Shown one piece after another: positions 22,784 through 32,030 of a stretch of 45,207 bases of DNA; position 1 is the first letter of the stretch; each line of letters starts with the position of its first letter. The translations under genes and the position numbers were made by a program. This stretch comes from a virus: the IMG/VR virus record IMGVR_UViG_3300044997_000480, positions 1 to 45,207 of that record; one strand, written 5' to 3'. The notes under the pieces are model-generated. The model was not told the DNA's origin and ran no database searches. It saw only the letters and a program-made list of their open reading frames with translations.

Positions 22784-25700
22784 ATGCCAAGTACATTTTT
22801 TCTCAGTTCGCAGGCAGCCAATCGCGCACTTAATCAAGGCGAGTCTGCTATTCGAACAGCTCGCCGGGCCAACACCGAACTGGCAGCGGCTGCCACGCAA
22901 GGCAATCGTCTGCGAGCCGAAAATCTCTACGGTGTAGTACAGAACTTTTGCAATCAAGCAGAGCGCAGTAACACAACGGCCAAAAAAGAAATCAACGACA
23001 TGGCACGCCAGGCCACACCTGGCAATCAACAAGAAGCCAATCTAGTTAGGATAGAAAGCGAGCGTAGTCAACAACTGGATAGAGACATAGCAGAATGTCG
23101 TGCCTCGGCCAACAACTCTTTGGACACACTGACTAGATCAATTGCGCTGGGCACGACTCCGGCTGATGCGCAAGCCACGCAGGTCAGAACACAGACTCCT
23201 GCCGCAGTGGTATCCTCAGCAGCCGTGGTAGTGGCCTCCCAACAAGCTGACGATCAAGGAGCCAGAGCACAGAATCCTCCAACGCCGCCAGAGTTTGTAC
23301 CACAAGAACTCAACCCAGATGCATTTGTTTCCGGAGGACTTAACCCAGATGCATTGGTTCCCATACAACAAGACGCCAACGGTACACAAAACGGTCAGTT
23401 GGTAGTCAACGCTGGCGTCCCAGTAGTCACAGCACAAATAGCACAGTCACCAGGGCCATCGGCACCTGGTGACGATGTTAAAGTGGTGTTGCCGCAGGTT
23501 TCAGTAACTGGATCAGGTATCTCGGGCGACCGCCCTACCATAGCGCCAGAGTTCTTGGCACCTATTGTTGCTACTCCTAACAAACTGGCCAAACTTTCAA
23601 GCATGAACTACAGCATCAGTATCTACATACTCAACATTGAAGAATACAAAAGACTGGTAGGCAGTCCACAGAAGACATTGCCATCACAGCAGTTGATCAT
23701 ACAGAGTGGCGGCATAGATCAAGGATTAGGATACAGCGTGGGCCAGCGCAACAAATATTTTGATGTTGACTTTTATCTTGACAATGTGGTCATTGACAGC
23801 AGTATAGGTACACAAAATGGCAATCGTGCGCACAATGCATTGACCTTAAACTTTTCAGTGATTGAGCCCAACGGCATAACATTTATCCAACGTCTACGCA
23901 AAGCAGTGAAAGCACATCAGGCTGCTAACACCCCCACTGTGAGCGAAGCCAATCAGAACTTTCTCATGATCATAAGATTCTATGGCTATGACAGCAATGG
24001 TCAAATAGTCAACGCCAGCCAGCTGGGGTTGACTGAAGCTGGTAGTGACACCAACGCTATCATTGAAAAATTGATTCCTTTTCAGATTGCTGACATCAAA
24101 TACAAATTAAGCGCACACACGGTGGAATACAACGTAATGGCCACGGTACCACAGGTAGGTATCGGGTTTAGTCAAATAACAGCGACCATACCATTTGACT
24201 TTGAACTGCAAGCTCCTGACGTAGCTACACTGTTAAATGGTCGGACATCATTTGCTGGCGTGAGAACTTTTGGTCTACAAACCGATGAAAATCAGTCGGC
24301 TGTTGAAACACAAAGATTGTTAAACGGTGCAGGCAGTGTGGCACCACCTAACGCCAGCGTGGCTGCCTCGGTGAAAACCTATACAAATGGCCTGGCTGAC
24401 GCATTGAATCAACATCAACTAGATCTTAAAAATACTGGACAACAAGAATTTGCCGATCAGTTTGAATTTGTATTGGCCAATGTTAAAGGTCTGTCGGATG
24501 CCAAAATGTCTCGACCTGGCCGGCAAGACAAACAGAGAACAGCTACTCCACCACCTGTTACTGCTAATCAAGCCTTGAATCCCAATGTAGGAAGTTATAA
24601 CAGTAACTCCAAAACTTGGAGCGTGACCAGAGGCACACAGATAGTGCAGTTGATTGATCTCGTGATGCGCAACAGTACCTATATCACCAGTCAACAGAAT
24701 ATTATTTTTGACGAAGTTACAAATCTACCTAAGCCGCAGACACCAGTGGCCACTGTGCAATGGTTCCGAATTGGCTGTCAAGTCACTCCTCTTGGCTATG
24801 ACAACAAACGCAGATGCATTGCCTACAAGAGTACATACTATATTACTCCTTATCAGATCAACGATCCTCGGGTGCCATTGTTTCCCAATGCTCGCTTTAG
24901 AGGCACACACAAAGTCTACAACTATTGGTTTACAGGAGAAAACAACGAAGTTCTAGATCTAGACATTGAAGTCAACTATAACTATACCACCACGTTTGGC
25001 AACTATCAAGCAGGTTTCGGACCAGCAGGAGACTTTACCAGCAGTTCTCGTATCTACGAAAAACGCTACTTCCAAACCAAACCCAACTCTGAAGGCACAG
25101 GCGGAACTGGTGATACTACCACGCCTGCGGCACAGTTAGCAGAACGGTTATACAATGATGCTGATATACAAAAAGCACAGTTGACTATCGTGGGTGATCC
25201 TGATTGGATACAGCAGAGCGAAGTGTTCTACAATGATCCGCGAAACATCAGCCTTTCTCCTTTCATGCCTGACGGTAGCATGAATACTGCGGCCAGCGAG
25301 GTGTTGTATGAAATCAAATTCAATCCTGTCAACGACTACAATCTCAACGACGGTTTGGGTACCATAAACTCCAATGGCGGATTATATGGGCAATCCAATG
25401 CTGACATAAGATTGGAACCTCAGAGCACAGTTTTTGGTGCTTTAATGTGTCGAAGCAACTTTCGTCAAGGCAGATTTACCCAACGACTCACGGGCACTAT
25501 CAAGTATTTCAACGCCAGCCTGGCCAACCTTACTGTGGCCAATCGTCAGACTTTGGCAGCCAATGGTGTAAACTCTGAAGGATTTGCTGTGGGTGTGCCA
25601 GTGTTAGCAGACGACGGCTCAGTGAGCACCTTACAAAAGAACGAATATGGTGATCTCTATGATCCCGGCACTTTGATTAGCCCACAGTTTGCCACCGGCA

Positions 25701-25846
25701 CTGTGCCTGTTCCTTCAACCACTCCTGCAACTCGTTCGGGTCCCACTGTGGTTTCTACTGGCGCGGCGGCTGGCATACCAGCAGGACAAACTGTACCCAA
25801 CGATGATGAAGCTTCGGCTTTTACTCCATTCCAGGGTTTTGCATAA
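22784..25846 (+). CDS. Large baseplate hub-type structural protein (gp27 position)
   Basis: A 1020-aa protein between gp53 and gp5. It starts with about 130 residues of helix (QGESAIRTARRANTELAAA), then a proline-rich linker with a duplicated LNPDAFV/LNPDALV unit near 185-205, then a folded part from about residue 270 beginning MNYSISIYILNIEEYKRLVG and containing YFDVDFYLDNVVIDSSIG. The beta-rich middle resembles hub/spike-adaptor proteins. T4 encodes gp27, the trimer that holds gp5, elsewhere; no other gp27 candidate is seen here, so this is the likely counterpart. Long QT/TP/NN-rich tail. Homology to gp27 itself is not recognisable by eye. Transcribed with gp53 and gp5. Confidence 0.6.
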   Translation: MPSTFFLSSQAANRALNQGESAIRTARRANTELAAAATQGNRLRAENLYGVVQNFCNQAERSNTTAKKEINDMARQATPGNQQEANLVRIESERSQQLDRDIAECRASANNSLDTLTRSIALGTTPADAQATQVRTQTPAAVVSSAAVVVASQQADDQGARAQNPPTPPEFVPQELNPDAFVSGGLNPDALVPIQQDANGTQNGQLVVNAGVPVVTAQIAQSPGPSAPGDDVKVVLPQVSVTGSGISGDRPTIAPEFLAPIVATPNKLAKLSSMNYSISIYILNIEEYKRLVGSPQKTLPSQQLIIQSGGIDQGLGYSVGQRNKYFDVDFYLDNVVIDSSIGTQNGNRAHNALTLNFSVIEPNGITFIQRLRKAVKAHQAANTPTVSEANQNFLMIIRFYGYDSNGQIVNASQLGLTEAGSDTNAIIEKLIPFQIADIKYKLSAHTVEYNVMATVPQVGIGFSQITATIPFDFELQAPDVATLLNGRTSFAGVRTFGLQTDENQSAVETQRLLNGAGSVAPPNASVAASVKTYTNGLADALNQHQLDLKNTGQQEFADQFEFVLANVKGLSDAKMSRPGRQDKQRTATPPPVTANQALNPNVGSYNSNSKTWSVTRGTQIVQLIDLVMRNSTYITSQQNIIFDEVTNLPKPQTPVATVQWFRIGCQVTPLGYDNKRRCIAYKSTYYITPYQINDPRVPLFPNARFRGTHKVYNYWFTGENNEVLDLDIEVNYNYTTTFGNYQAGFGPAGDFTSSSRIYEKRYFQTKPNSEGTGGTGDTTTPAAQLAERLYNDADIQKAQLTIVGDPDWIQQSEVFYNDPRNISLSPFMPDGSMNTAASEVLYEIKFNPVNDYNLNDGLGTINSNGGLYGQSNADIRLEPQSTVFGALMCRSNFRQGRFTQRLTGTIKYFNASLANLTVANRQTLAANGVNSEGFAVGVPVLADDGSVSTLQKNEYGDLYDPGTLISPQFATGTVPVPSTTPATRSGPTVVSTGAAAGIPAGQTVPNDDEASAFTPFQGFA

Positions 25847-25853
25847 TAAGTAG
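25844..25853 (+). promoter_or_regulatory. Late-promoter-like motif TAATAAGTAG
   Basis: TAATAAGTAG includes the TAA stop of the hub-type gene and its ATAAGTA block ends seven bases before the gp5 ATG. Confidence 0.4.
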
Positions 25854-25859
25854 AACACC

Positions 25860-28190
25860 ATGGCAGAAAACGTTCAAAGATCATCGGGCATACCAGGTGC
25901 CTTTAAGCTAGATCGGGGCAATGCACCCACACAGGTGGGCATGTACATTGGAGAAGTGCGCCAAGTTTTGGATAGCACACGCAGTGGGCAAGTCAAAGTT
26001 TGGATCGAAGATTTTGCAGGACCAGACAAGGAAAATCCAGATCTTTGGAGACCAGTATCACCTGTGAGTCCATTTTACGGTACGACCAATCCACCAGTGG
26101 AGCAGGAAACTGGTGAGGGTAACTTTACGCTTAACAAGCAGAGCTACGGTATGTGGTTCACGCCTCCTGACATTGGTACACTACTGATATGCTTTTTTGC
26201 CTCAGGAGATTCAAACTATGGATACTATCTTGGTGCCGTAGTTCAGCCAGGTATCAATCATATGTTGCCGGCGATTGGAGCATCGCGCAACTACAAACTG
26301 GATAACTCTGGACAACAACCTTACTTCAACGGAGTGCCGCAACTGCCAGTGGTAGAACTCAATATCAACAATCAGCAGATATCAGAAAATCCGAAGTTTT
26401 ACAATGAGAAAAAACCCGTACACTCAGTAGTGGCTGCTGTGATGTTGCAACAGGGCTTGATCAAAGATCCCATACGTGGGCCTATCAACTCCAATGCTCA
26501 ACGGGAAAGTCCCAGTACAGTGTATGGTATCAGCACTCCGGGCCGCCCTATATATCTTGGAGGTATGAGCGACGAAGATGTATTGAAAAAAGCACAGTCT
26601 GGCGCTCTAAATCCGCAAGACGCCACAGTGATAGCACGTCGTGGTGGTCATAGTTTTGTCATGGACGATGGTGACATATCTGGTAATGATGCATTGGTTA
26701 GAATACGCACAGCCAAAGGTCATCAAATCACTATGAGTGATTCTGGAGACTGTTTTTTCATCATACATAGCAATGGTCAAACATGGCTGGAGTTTGGTAA
26801 CCAAGGCACTGTGGACATCTATAGCACCAACAGCATAAACCTGCGTAGCAATGGCGACATCAATCTCCATGCTGATCGAAGCATAAACATGAATGCTAAA
26901 GGCGTGATTAACATCAAAGGCGAACGTGCGTTGGCCATGGAAGGAGAAACAATCACGTCCAAATCCAACAAATCTATCTTGATGTATAGCAAGGAATATA
27001 TAGGAATCAAAAGCGACGGAACATTGAGCTTGAAATCTAATAAGTCTGGTACCTGGAACGCAGGATCTAACATGGTACTCAGTGCAGGATGTATCAGCCT
27101 CAATGGTGGTGATGCTCCGGATGTGCCCAAGCCTGGCGATATCTCAAAACAAAGTTTACCGGATACCAAGTTTGAACAGAACCGCGGCTGGGTAGTTCAG
27201 AATGGTGCGTTGACTACCATTGTAACTAGAGCCCCTACACACCAGCCTTATCCTTTGGTAGGTCGCGGCATCAACAATCAAACTGAACTGCAAGTATCTA
27301 CAGCACCTATAGCAGTAAATGGGGAAATTGAAGCACGTATTGCTTCTATACAAAATGTAGATTTTTCTCCCATACAGGTCAAAGATTTTGAAGTGCAAGC
27401 TCCAGCAAATGCTGCCGTTGGATCTATACAACCAGATCAAGTCACGGCTATGTTGGCACAGCGGCGAGTGGATGCCAGTCAAAATTCTACTGATCTCAGC
27501 GAAGACGGACTTGGTGAATACAAGCTCACCCCTGCACAGCTTGAAGACGCTGGACTGTTGAAACCGGGTACCGTGGAGTTTTATCTCACTGGCGGCACAG
27601 CTACAGCAACGGATATCCTTACCAGCCCACAGGTCTGGACAGGTCAAAACGGAGTAAACAATGTCACTGCCTTGTTGTCTGACAGGTCTCTGCAAGCGTC
27701 GGTGCAGACGCAGTTGTACAATCAATCGTTGCAACAGTTGAGATCAGCTGGTGTGGTCACTGGTTCTGAAGATCCTGTGAAGTTGGCAGGCCTAGTACAG
27801 GCAGGATCCAAATACGGTGCAGACACTGTAAAAAACTGGATCCAAGGCAAAGTAGGTGATCTGGACAAAGACACAGAAATAGGAAAACTGGTACGTGGCG
27901 GTCAGTATGCAGTACAGCTTGCTAATCAAAAAATCAGCAATGCTCTCAAGGGCTATAGTACCACAGGTATTGGATCTACTTCTACAGTGAATCGCACAGG
28001 TATAGATGCGGCAGTATCTTCGGTGATTGGTAATGCCAAGGTCACTACGCCTAACTACACCAATCCTTTTACTATCTACAGCAATGTTTCAGATGCAGAC
28101 TTGACCTATAGAGGCGATAATGCTATTGTTCTGGCCAATATCAATGCAGAACGACGCAGACGTGGTTTACCGCCCATACAAACGGCTTAA
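25860..28190 (+). CDS. 5: Baseplate spike protein gp5, without lysozyme domain
   Basis: A 776-aa central spike. Residues 20-140 form the OB-fold (GMYIGEVRQV, RSGQVKVWIEDFAGPDKENP, YGMWFTPPDIGTLLICFF, YGYYLGAV). Residues about 285-415 are a beta-helix needle of short repeats (AKGHQITMSDSGD, SINLRSNGDINLHADRSI, KGVINIKGERALAMEG). The part between them (140-255) has no T4-lysozyme sequence, so the enzyme domain that T4 gp5 carries is missing. A C-terminal extension (about 490-776) includes YKLTPAQLEDAGLLKPGTVE, a module I recall from other marine T4-like gp5 proteins. It forms the trimeric tip that pierces the outer membrane. The gp25 gene starts 10 bases after its stop. Confidence 0.9.
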   Translation: MAENVQRSSGIPGAFKLDRGNAPTQVGMYIGEVRQVLDSTRSGQVKVWIEDFAGPDKENPDLWRPVSPVSPFYGTTNPPVEQETGEGNFTLNKQSYGMWFTPPDIGTLLICFFASGDSNYGYYLGAVVQPGINHMLPAIGASRNYKLDNSGQQPYFNGVPQLPVVELNINNQQISENPKFYNEKKPVHSVVAAVMLQQGLIKDPIRGPINSNAQRESPSTVYGISTPGRPIYLGGMSDEDVLKKAQSGALNPQDATVIARRGGHSFVMDDGDISGNDALVRIRTAKGHQITMSDSGDCFFIIHSNGQTWLEFGNQGTVDIYSTNSINLRSNGDINLHADRSINMNAKGVINIKGERALAMEGETITSKSNKSILMYSKEYIGIKSDGTLSLKSNKSGTWNAGSNMVLSAGCISLNGGDAPDVPKPGDISKQSLPDTKFEQNRGWVVQNGALTTIVTRAPTHQPYPLVGRGINNQTELQVSTAPIAVNGEIEARIASIQNVDFSPIQVKDFEVQAPANAAVGSIQPDQVTAMLAQRRVDASQNSTDLSEDGLGEYKLTPAQLEDAGLLKPGTVEFYLTGGTATATDILTSPQVWTGQNGVNNVTALLSDRSLQASVQTQLYNQSLQQLRSAGVVTGSEDPVKLAGLVQAGSKYGADTVKNWIQGKVGDLDKDTEIGKLVRGGQYAVQLANQKISNALKGYSTTGIGSTSTVNRTGIDAAVSSVIGNAKVTTPNYTNPFTIYSNVSDADLTYRGDNAIVLANINAERRRRGLPPIQTA

Positions 28191-28194
28191 ATAC
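28186..28194 (+). promoter_or_regulatory. Late-promoter-like motif CTTAAATAC
   Basis: CTTAAATAC contains the TAA stop of gp5 (28188-28190) and ends six bases before the gp25 ATG. Confidence 0.5.
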
Positions 28195-28200
28195 TAGAAC

Positions 28201-28575
28201 ATGGCAACGTTTATTGGATTCAACACTATCAATCAGTTTAAAAAGTTTACACTGGTAGACCTCCAGCTGATCAAGCGCGATCTCTTGAACTATTTCAACA
28301 TACGCCAAGGTGAAAAAGTGGGCAGGCCCGACGTAGGCACTACCATGTGGAACTTGGTATTTGAACCGCAGACTGAACAAACTGCTGGATTGATCGTACA
28401 AGAAATGCAACGCATAGTGGGCCAAGATCCCAGGATCTATCTCACTAGAGCCGATGCTTACCCGCAGATCAATGGTGTGTTAGTCGAACTAGAAATACAA
28501 ACTGTGCAAGGACAGACTGCTGAATTCTTGTCTGTATTTTTTGACCAGCAGACTCGCACTGCCAGCTACATCTAA
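28201..28575 (+). CDS. 25: Baseplate wedge subunit (gp25)
   Basis: A 124-aa protein of the gp25/T6SS TssE family. The signature RPDVGTTMWNLVFEPQTEQT (residues 41-60) and a C-terminal LVELEIQTVQGQTAEFLSVFF strand pair are clear. T4 gp25 is 132 aa. It joins wedge and sheath and nucleates the sheath. The initial MATFIGFNTINQFKK is typical of marine T4-like gp25. It lies directly after gp5 and 45 bases before gp6, separated by a stand-alone late-promoter-like motif. Confidence 0.93.
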   Translation: MATFIGFNTINQFKKFTLVDLQLIKRDLLNYFNIRQGEKVGRPDVGTTMWNLVFEPQTEQTAGLIVQEMQRIVGQDPRIYLTRADAYPQINGVLVELEIQTVQGQTAEFLSVFFDQQTRTASYI

Positions 28576-28596
28576 AACTAAGCCGTTTATTCAAAC

Positions 28597-28605
28597 CATA
28601 AATAC
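28597..28605 (+). promoter_or_regulatory. Late-promoter-like motif CATAAATAC
   Basis: CATAAATAC lies 15 bases before the gp6 ATG, with a GGAAGG ribosome site between, in the 45-base gap after gp25. Seven of eight bases match the T4 late consensus. Confidence 0.65.
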
Positions 28606-28620
28606 TTTACGGAAGGTATT

Positions 28621-31600
28621 ATGGCCAAGACTACTAGACAAACAGCAATATTTGGAGTAGAAGACTGGAAACGGATTTACACAACTTACCGAGAAGCAGA
28701 CTTCCAAAGCTTTGACTTTGAAACTCTACGTAAAAGTTTTGTTGACTACATCCGAATCTATTATCCAGAAAACTTCAATGACTACATTGAATCATCTGAA
28801 TTTGTGGCTCTGCTGGACGTCATGGCCTTTATGGGCCAGGCACTGGCCTTCCGCAACGACTTAAACATTCGTGAAAACTTTCTTGATACAGCAGAGCGTA
28901 GAGATTCTGTAGTACAGTTGGCCAATCTTGTAAGTTACACTCCCAAACGCAATCAAGAAGCACAAGGTTACCTCAAAGTATTCAATGTTTCAACCACAGA
29001 AAATGTCATAGACTATAACGGACAGAATCTCAGTGGTGTTACTGTAAACTGGAACGATGTGACCAATCCCAGCTGGCAAGAGCAGTTCACTGTGATCATC
29101 AACGCGGCACTGGCAGACAGTCAACGATTTGGTAAACCAGCCGCAACAAAAAACATCTTGGGTGTGGAAACACAAGAATATAGCTTGAATCTTGTGCCAG
29201 GGTTCCTGCCGGTAGTACCATTTTCATCCACAGTGGACGGTACTTCTATGACTTTTGAGGCAGTGAGTTCCACATTCCAAGACGAAGATTACGTCTATGA
29301 GCCTGCGCCCCGTCCCAGTGGGGTATTCAACGTGATGTTTCGCAATGATAGACTGGGATTTGGCAGTCCTAATACTGGTTTTTTCTTTTATTTCAAGCAA
29401 GGTGTCTTGCAAAATCAAGACTTCAATCTAGGCGAACGTATTTCCAATCGTGTGGTAGCGATCAACATTGAAGGTATCAACAATGACGACGTTTGGCTTT
29501 ATCAACTCGACGATGTAGGTAATATCCAGTTTGAATGGGTCAAGGTTGATTCTATCTATTCAGCCGCAGTAGAGCAGTTGGCACCTGATGCTAGAAAGTT
29601 TTTCTCGGTAACATCACGAACCAACGATCAAATCAACTTGAATTTCGGTGACGGAGTGTTTACAGAAATACCCGTGGGACAGTTCCGTAGCTATGTGCGA
29701 GCCAGCAACGGTCTGCAATACATCATCAACCCTGAGGAAATGCAGGCCATCCAGATATCCATCGGCTATTTGAGTCGCACTGGTCGATTGGAGAACATAA
29801 CTTTTACCTGTGGTCTAAGCCAACCAGTGAGCAATGCCGCCGCTAGAGAAACCATTTCAGCAATCAAACAACGTGCGCCTGCTCGCTACTACACACAGAA
29901 TCGCATGGTCAACGGTGAAGACTACAGTAACTTGCCATACACTTTGTTTGGCACCATTATCAAAAGCAAGGCAGTGAACCGAAGCAGTATTGGTACCAGT
30001 CGTTATCTTGATTTGGTTGATATCACCGGCAAATATTCCAGCACCAACATTTTTGCCAGCGACGGATTGATCTGGGAAAATACAGCCAGCCCTAGCTTTA
30101 CATTTACATTTGTTGATCAAAACGACATTGCCAATGCTATCATCAACGAAGTAGAGCCTACTTTAAGCAGTCGAGGCATGCTGGAGTTTTATTATCAAAA
30201 CTTTAGTAGACCCAATCTATCCAACCTCAATATTGAATGGCAGCAGAGCACTACTGCTGCCAACGAAACCACAGGTTATTTCAAATTCAAAGCCAGTGGT
30301 GCTCCTGCACCCATTGGACCGCTGACCAACGATAACAAAAAATACATGACGCAAGGATCGCTGATCAAGTTTGTGCCGCCAGCTGGCTACTACTTTGATC
30401 AAAACAACAGACTCAAACTGGGATTGCCATCACAGCCCAATGACAAGTTAGTGCTGTGGGCCACAGTAAGTGTATTGATTCTAGACGGCACTAACTTTGG
30501 TACAGGTAACTTGCCCGACGGTGTTGGTCCTGTTACGCTCAACAACTTCATACCCACAAACGCAGTACCTGTGCAAGTGATCTCAAAGTTTGTGACAGAT
30601 CTACCAAGCACAGTTGAACAGTCAATGACCGAACAAATACAACTGTATAGAAACTTTGGGATAGGCTTTGACAATCTTACCGGTACTTGGTACGTGATTA
30701 CTGCCAATAACCTTAATGCTGCTACCACATTCAGCTTAGCCAACGCACAGAATCAAAGCGGTCAAGGTTTGGATAACTCTTGGCTTGTGGCATTTGAAAC
30801 CGATGGTGTTACTTACACAGTTACCTATCGTTCATTGGAAAGATTCTGGGGCAGTGTGTTGCAGACTCGTTTCTTCTATGACGGTAGCCAGCGTATCTAC
30901 GATCCACGCACAGGATCAGTGATCGACGATTTCATTAACTGTTTGAAAACCAACAACCTTCCTGATGTCAGCTTGCCGCAAAACTCAGATATCATCATGG
31001 ATATCATTGGTCAACCTATCGAAAGCGATGGCTTCGTGGATGACTTCCAGGTACGTATCAGCTTCAAAGACTTTGACTACGACGGGGTAGCAGATGATCC
31101 TGACTACTTTGAAACCATAGTGGCACCTACTGTGAATCCTTCTGCCAAATATGTATTTTTTGAACGTACTGTGGATTTTGATAATCTTGAGCGGTACCTT
31201 CCTTTAGAAGAAGGTCAAGTGATCAGCGAGTACGCAACCAAAGATCAGATTGAACTGGTCAAAGCTGAATATGCTGATGGACAGTATTTCTATGCTACCA
31301 ACGAGTTGGTATTTTACGAGCTTGATGTAGCATTTAATGGCGTGCGAACTATCAATCAAATCACCTATCTTTTGGCCAGAACTGGTCGTCAAGGTCTGGC
31401 ATTTCAGTATCGCCACAATGCGCCACTGAGCCGTAGGATCGATCCAGGATCATCCAATATCATCGACATGTATTTGGTCACACAGGCCTATTATACTGCC
31501 TATCAAAACTATATCAAGGACTCTACCAACACAGTGCCTGAGCCCAGCCCGCCTACCATCGACGAGCTGTCAGCGAGTTACAGCAGTTTGAATCAGTACA

Positions 31601-32028
31601 AGATGATATCAGACAACATGATTTTGAACTCAGTGGTATTCAAACCTTTGTTTGGTATCAAATCTGCACCAGAACTGCGTGCCACACTCAAAGTGATCCG
31701 CAGTAACAACAGTGTGGTCAGTGTGAGCGAAATTAAGAGTCGCATGGTAGCCGCACTCAACGAATATTTTACCATAGATAAATGGGATTTTGGTCTGACT
31801 TTCTATTTCTCAGAGTTAGCAGCCTATCTGCACAAAGAACTAGGGGACATTATTTCCACAGTGGTATTGGTACCACAAAACCCGCTTAAGAGCTTTGGTG
31901 ACCTTTATGAAATACGTAGCCAACCCAATGAAATATTTGTCAATGCAGCCACAGTGACTGACATTAAAGTCATTGACGCTTTGACCAGCAGTGAACTTAG
32001 AACCGCGCTCAATAGTGGTGTTGTATAA
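28621..32028 (+). CDS. 6: Baseplate wedge subunit (gp6)
   Basis: A 1135-aa protein, much longer than T4 gp6 (660 aa). The N-terminus has the strongly conserved block in which YYPENFNDYIESSEFVALLD (about residues 50-69) is followed by AFRNDLNIRENFLDTAERRDS and LVSYTPKRNQEA. The middle has the FFSVTSRTNDQINLNFGDGVF strand of the baseplate J-like fold. The C-terminus (LNSVVFKPLFGIKSAPELRATLKV, about 1000) matches the gp6 dimerisation region. gp6 forms the inner ring that holds the six wedges. The long insertion (about 500-850) is not seen in T4. The giant gene follows two bases after its stop. Confidence 0.92.
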   Translation: MAKTTRQTAIFGVEDWKRIYTTYREADFQSFDFETLRKSFVDYIRIYYPENFNDYIESSEFVALLDVMAFMGQALAFRNDLNIRENFLDTAERRDSVVQLANLVSYTPKRNQEAQGYLKVFNVSTTENVIDYNGQNLSGVTVNWNDVTNPSWQEQFTVIINAALADSQRFGKPAATKNILGVETQEYSLNLVPGFLPVVPFSSTVDGTSMTFEAVSSTFQDEDYVYEPAPRPSGVFNVMFRNDRLGFGSPNTGFFFYFKQGVLQNQDFNLGERISNRVVAINIEGINNDDVWLYQLDDVGNIQFEWVKVDSIYSAAVEQLAPDARKFFSVTSRTNDQINLNFGDGVFTEIPVGQFRSYVRASNGLQYIINPEEMQAIQISIGYLSRTGRLENITFTCGLSQPVSNAAARETISAIKQRAPARYYTQNRMVNGEDYSNLPYTLFGTIIKSKAVNRSSIGTSRYLDLVDITGKYSSTNIFASDGLIWENTASPSFTFTFVDQNDIANAIINEVEPTLSSRGMLEFYYQNFSRPNLSNLNIEWQQSTTAANETTGYFKFKASGAPAPIGPLTNDNKKYMTQGSLIKFVPPAGYYFDQNNRLKLGLPSQPNDKLVLWATVSVLILDGTNFGTGNLPDGVGPVTLNNFIPTNAVPVQVISKFVTDLPSTVEQSMTEQIQLYRNFGIGFDNLTGTWYVITANNLNAATTFSLANAQNQSGQGLDNSWLVAFETDGVTYTVTYRSLERFWGSVLQTRFFYDGSQRIYDPRTGSVIDDFINCLKTNNLPDVSLPQNSDIIMDIIGQPIESDGFVDDFQVRISFKDFDYDGVADDPDYFETIVAPTVNPSAKYVFFERTVDFDNLERYLPLEEGQVISEYATKDQIELVKAEYADGQYFYATNELVFYELDVAFNGVRTINQITYLLARTGRQGLAFQYRHNAPLSRRIDPGSSNIIDMYLVTQAYYTAYQNYIKDSTNTVPEPSPPTIDELSASYSSLNQYKMISDNMILNSVVFKPLFGIKSAPELRATLKVIRSNNSVVSVSEIKSRMVAALNEYFTIDKWDFGLTFYFSELAAYLHKELGDIISTVVLVPQNPLKSFGDLYEIRSQPNEIFVNAATVTDIKVIDALTSSELRTALNSGVV

Positions 32029-32030
32029 AA

